From positions 1 through 64,000 of the forward strand of contig JAYNHP010000004.1 of assembly GCA_038108155.1 (NCBI GenBank): a DNA stretch of 64,000 bases, read 5' to 3'. The position numbers were made by a program, and so were the translations under genes. This document shows, one piece after another, positions 63,530 through 64,000 of this stretch. The DNA is from MED-G20 sp038108155. Its GTDB lineage: Bacteria; Bacteroidota; Bacteroidia; Flavobacteriales_D; Parvicellaceae. How positions within the stretch are numbered: the stretch's first letter is position 1; each line of letters begins with the position of its first letter. The notes beneath the pieces are model-generated. The model worked only from the letters and a program-made list of their open reading frames with translations, had not been told where the DNA came from and searched no databases.

Positions 63530-63560
63530 AAAAAAAAATCTCTTTCCTGGGAAAGAGATT
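63530..63560 (-). terminator. Riboswitch-controlled attenuator upstream of metH
   Basis: On the minus strand AATCTCTTTC (63560-63551), loop CCAG, GAAAGAGATT (63546-63537), then a run of T to 63530. The ten-base stem is perfect. The hairpin lies between the SAM riboswitch and the first metH gene and should stop transcription when SAM is bound. Confidence 0.92.
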
Positions 63561-63581
63561 GAAATTCATTAAAAAATATCT

Positions 63582-63673
63582 CTTATCTTGATTTTACATC
63601 TGGATTTAGCACCTTCCTAATTTGGGGTTGCTAAGGTTTCAAAGGGCCTTTTCCCTCCACCTTTCTTGATAAG
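63582..63673 (-). promoter_or_regulatory. SAM-I (S-box) riboswitch
   Basis: On the minus strand the stretch contains, in order, CTTATC-AAGA, GGTGGAGGGA, GGCCC, GAAACC, GCAACC, GGTGCTAAATCC and the closing GATAAG, the near-complete SAM-I consensus. P1 pairs CTTATC (63673-63668) with GATAAG (63587-63582). The segment AAGAGAT (63584-63578) overlaps the P1 3' strand and is complementary to ATCTCTT (63559-63553) in the terminator 5' arm, so it can act as antiterminator. When SAM is scarce P1 opens, AAGAGAT pairs with the terminator arm and metH is transcribed; with SAM bound the terminator forms. The ligand is inferred from the fold class. Confidence 0.95.
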
Positions 63674-63692
63674 TAATAAAAGAACTATATCG

Positions 63693-63722
63693 CAAATATA
63701 ATTATAAGAAATTCAAAACCAA
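63693..63722 (-). promoter_or_regulatory. Putative promoter of the metH leader
   Basis: TTG at 63722-63720, a 19-base spacer and TATATTTG at 63700-63693 match the Bacteroidota promoter. Transcription should start near 63686, 13 bases before the P1 stem of the riboswitch, which makes the leader and its aptamer consistent. Confidence 0.65.
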
Positions 63723-63731
63723 GAAAAAAAC

Positions 63732-63971
63732 TCAGTTTGGTTTAAAAGACTTATAAATATTAAAAATATGTTTTCTAAAAAGAAAAAAAAGTATGATATA
63801 TGGGACGATCATTAGAAAAAGAATACCAGTATTTAGCCCATTGCCAATAGTTAAATCATCTTTGGTACTACTTATTATTTGAGCCCTGCAAGTTGAACAG
63901 CCCTGAGCAAAAGACTGTAATTGAAAAACTATCAACAGAAAAAATAATATGAGATTGTAAACTACTTTCAT
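63732..63971 (-). CDS. Small exported membrane protein with CSTC motif
   Basis: A 79-residue protein with a signal peptide (about 1-22, ending QSFAQ), then CSTCRAQIISSTKDDLTIGNG, one transmembrane helix (about 48-65, LFLMIVPYIILFFLF) and a basic tail. The Cys-x-x-Cys near the mature N terminus would lie in the periplasm, so it may be a redox or metal-binding site. Small proteins of this type with a CxxCRA string recur in Bacteroidota, without known function. The gene ends just before the metH promoter and its own start is near the window edge, so the upstream context is not visible. Confidence 0.75.
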   Translation of the reverse strand: MKVVYNLILFFLLIVFQLQSFAQGCSTCRAQIISSTKDDLTIGNGLNTGILFLMIVPYIILFFLFRKHIFNIYKSFKPN

Positions 63972-64000
63972 GCGTAGTAAGGAGATATTAAAAAATATAC

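Noticed and set aside
1..64000. CRISPR arrays, tRNA or rRNA genes, insertion sequences and prophage genes
   Set aside because: No regular spaced repeats, cloverleaf sequences, transposase motifs or phage proteins were seen in either strand.

Overview
The window reads as a chromosomal segment of an AT-rich member of the Bacteroidota, most likely a marine Flavobacteriales-type bacterium. Supporting signs are three cargo proteins with type IX secretion (T9SS) C-terminal sorting domains, a PorV2/PorU2-like pair, a SecA with the long Bacteroidota insertion and no zinc tail, an ExbB/ExbD-type proton-channel operon, a DUF4254 protein beside a family 9 glycosyltransferase, almost no Shine-Dalgarno sequences, and several promoters of the Bacteroidota TTG-N(17-23)-TAnnTTTG type. 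One run of exactly 100 N (15581-15680) marks an assembly gap. Coding density is very high: no gene-free stretch reaches 300 bases, and the longest (63522-63731) holds a riboswitch. I saw no tRNA, rRNA, CRISPR array, insertion sequence or prophage.

Layout. 1-5.3 kb (minus): secA, a small acidic DUF2795 protein, a cobalamin adenosyltransferase and dusB. 5.4-6.3 kb (plus): a CPBP membrane protease. 6.3-8.8 kb (minus): an ExbB/MotA-type channel, an extra membrane protein and two ExbD proteins. 9-11.4 kb (minus): asparaginase, a UbiA-like membrane protein and an unknown exported protein. 11.5-19.9 kb (plus): gcvP, then three related T9SS cargo proteins; the first is interrupted by the gap. 19.9-21.4 kb (minus): MlaF/MlaE-type lipid transporter. 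21.5-22.1 kb (plus): a tiny lipoprotein and a nucleotidyltransferase. 22.1-29.4 kb (minus): purH followed by the cell-shape operon mreB-mreC-mreD-mrdA-rodA and a small unknown protein. 29.5-36.1 kb: heme genes (hemY-type oxidase, hemL), a PpiD-like chaperone and a ComM-like ATPase. 36.2-41.8 kb (plus): kynurenine genes kynU and kmo, an exported protein, an acyl-CoA thioesterase, DUF4254 and GT9. 41.8-42.8 kb (minus): purS and pssA. 42.9-49.1 kb (plus): porV2 and porU2. 49.1-50.3 kb (minus): an acyltransferase. 50.3-59.8 kb (plus): tatD, DUF4105, lpdA, hemH, pabB, tilS, dsbD and a free-standing nDsbD-like protein. 59.8-63.5 kb (minus): methionine synthase split over two genes under a SAM-I riboswitch. 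The right edge has a small membrane protein.

Functional threads. (1) Envelope biogenesis and secretion: Sec export, T9SS sorting and cargo, lipid transport, periplasmic folding and thiol transfer, and elongasome genes. (2) Heme: hemL, a hemY-type oxidase and hemH lie at three separate sites. (3) Cobalamin: the adenosyltransferase and the B12-dependent MetH imply B12 use, although no B12 synthesis genes are seen here. (4) Tryptophan/kynurenine metabolism by kynU-kmo.

Most of the content is housekeeping. The observations most worth checking are the complete SAM-I riboswitch with a readable terminator/antiterminator switch in front of split metH, the three-gene T9SS cargo family with its collapsed gap, the unusually long PorU2-type peptidase paired with PorV2, and several small genes (48, 52 and 67 residues) that ordinary gene calling may miss.
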